Of a stretch of 13,693 nucleotides of DNA, positions 12,735 through 13,693 are shown in pieces; positions within the stretch are counted from its first letter, which is position 1, and each line of letters begins with the position of its first letter. The stretch comes from BS750m-G28 sp035527235 (lineage in GTDB: Archaea > Thermoproteota > Bathyarchaeia > TCS64). Made by a program: the position numbers and the translations under genes. The stretch covers positions 1-13,693 of the forward strand of contig DATLAV010000041.1 of the NCBI GenBank assembly GCA_035527235.1. Reading direction: 5' to 3'. The notes under the pieces are model-generated. The model was not told the DNA's origin. It searched no databases and saw nothing but the letters and a program-made list of their open reading frames with translations.

Positions 12735-13693
12735 GTGAGGGCCCTTCATCGATGTCGACGGCTCCATGCTGGAGGGAGGCGGCCAGATTCTGCGCATGGC
12801 CACCTCCTTCAGCGCACTTCTCGGTGAGCCCGTCAGAGTGAGGAAGATCAGGGCGGGGAGGAGCCGACCCGGCCTTCAGCCCCAGCATCTGATGACGCTG
12901 AGGGCTGCCTCCGAGATGTGCGACGCCGAGACGGAGGGGGTGAGAGCTGGTTCACAAGAGATCGTTTTCAGGCCAGGCAACCTGAGGGGGGGATCCTACA
13001 AGTTCGACATCGGAACGGCGGGAAGCATCAGCCTCCTGCTCCAGTGCGTTACTCCCATAGCCGCTTTCGCGGGCGTTCCTGTCAGGTTGAGGGTCAAGGG
13101 AGGCACAGCGGTGAGGTGGTCCCCGCCCATCATGTTCCTTGACAGGGTGACCTGGGGGGCCCTGAGATTGATGGGTTTCACAGCTGAGCTGGAAGTGCTG
13201 AGGGAGGGGTTCTACCCCAGGGGCGGCGGGATCGTCGACGTAAAATTCAAGTCCACATCAAGCCTCCGAGCCCTGATCGCTGAGACTCCGGACGAGGTCA
13301 CGGTAGAGGGAGTCTCGGTCTGTGGGAGGCTCCCCCGCCACGTTGCCGAACGGCAGGCTTCGTCAGCTAGGGGACTCCTAAAGGAGTTGGGTTATGAGGC
13401 GTCGATCTCGACCTTGGAGAGGCGTGGTGATGAGGCGCCTCTCTCCCCGGGAAGCTTCATATGTCTCTGGGTCGCCTCGGGGGTGAGGGCGTTCATCGGT
13501 TCGAGTGCCCTCGGTGAGTGGGGGAAGCCGGCGGAGCGTGTGGGCGAGGAGGCCGCTTCAGCACTTCTAGGGGAGATCTCTTCCAGATGCGCCGTGGATC
13601 GCTATACGGCGGATAACTTGATTCTCTGGTGCAGCCTCGCTCATGGGACCTCCTCGTTTACCACGAGTAAATTTACTGCGCACACGAGGACAG
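12735..13693 (+). CDS. rtcA: RNA 3'-terminal phosphate cyclase, partial, with apparent frameshift at the start
   Basis: RtcA converts RNA 3'-phosphates to 2',3'-cyclic ends through a histidine-AMP intermediate. The frame is open from about 12739 to the window edge. Visible marks are FIDVDGSMLEGGGQILR at the N-terminus, RAGRSRPGLQPQHL, DIGTAGSISLLLQ, FYPRGGG, and a His codon at 13681-13683 in the position expected for the catalytic residue. About 310 residues are present of the usual 340 or so, so the 3' end lies outside. The frame has no ATG, GTG or TTG before FIDVDGS, and a TGA sits at 12736-12738. A GTG at 12735 would give the normal MRAFIDVDGS start if one C of GGGCCC (12739-12744) were absent. 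Otherwise translation begins at the ATG at 12766, losing the first strand. It lies 3 nt after the B3/B4 gene. Confidence 0.88.

Overview
The window reads as a chromosomal segment of an archaeon. Marker genes seen directly are a thermosome subunit, an HMf-type histone, ribosomal protein S17e, a geranylgeranyl reductase of the archaeal lipid type, an archaeal-type NMN adenylyltransferase and an RtcA-type RNA 3'-phosphate cyclase. Promoters are archaeal too: A/T-rich TATA boxes lie about 26 nt before inferred transcription starts, and most messages would have very short leaders. The gene mix resembles Thermoproteota with histones, such as the Bathyarchaeia, but that placement is only a guess. No insertion sequence, CRISPR array or phage gene was seen.

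Layout. Positions 1-336 are A/T-rich, have no convincing gene and carry several inverted repeats. Positions 337-3337 hold three plus-strand genes: a small winged-helix regulator, an acidic protein of unknown function, and a large fusion of a membrane YdjM-like metal-hydrolase domain to a HerA/DUF87-type ATPase. This is the most unusual block. Positions 3382-9901 are all minus strand: a DinB-fold protein, tRNA-Glu(CTC), a B12-binding-type radical SAM enzyme, the thermosome, a decayed AstE/AspA-family deacylase gene (one frameshift, three in-frame TAG codons, metal ligands intact) and a digeranylgeranylglycerophospholipid reductase. The histone (minus, 9943-10161) and S17e (plus, 10479-10715) are divergent. 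A purine-type phosphoribosyltransferase (minus) and nadM (plus) diverge from a short shared promoter region. nadM is followed by a B3/B4-domain protein and RtcA with 9- and 3-nt gaps, which looks like an operon; RtcA runs off the window end and appears to have a 1-nt frameshift just after its probable GTG start.

How the genes relate. Most are independent housekeeping units (protein folding, chromatin, translation, ether-lipid saturation, purine salvage, NAD synthesis). The nadM-B3/B4-rtcA run joins nucleotide-cofactor and RNA-metabolism genes. The 337-3337 block is the best candidate for an undescribed membrane-anchored DNA-handling system, although each of its three genes seems to have its own TATA box.

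Limits: no database search was possible. Family calls rest on motifs recognised by eye, and promoter and terminator calls on spacing and base pattern.
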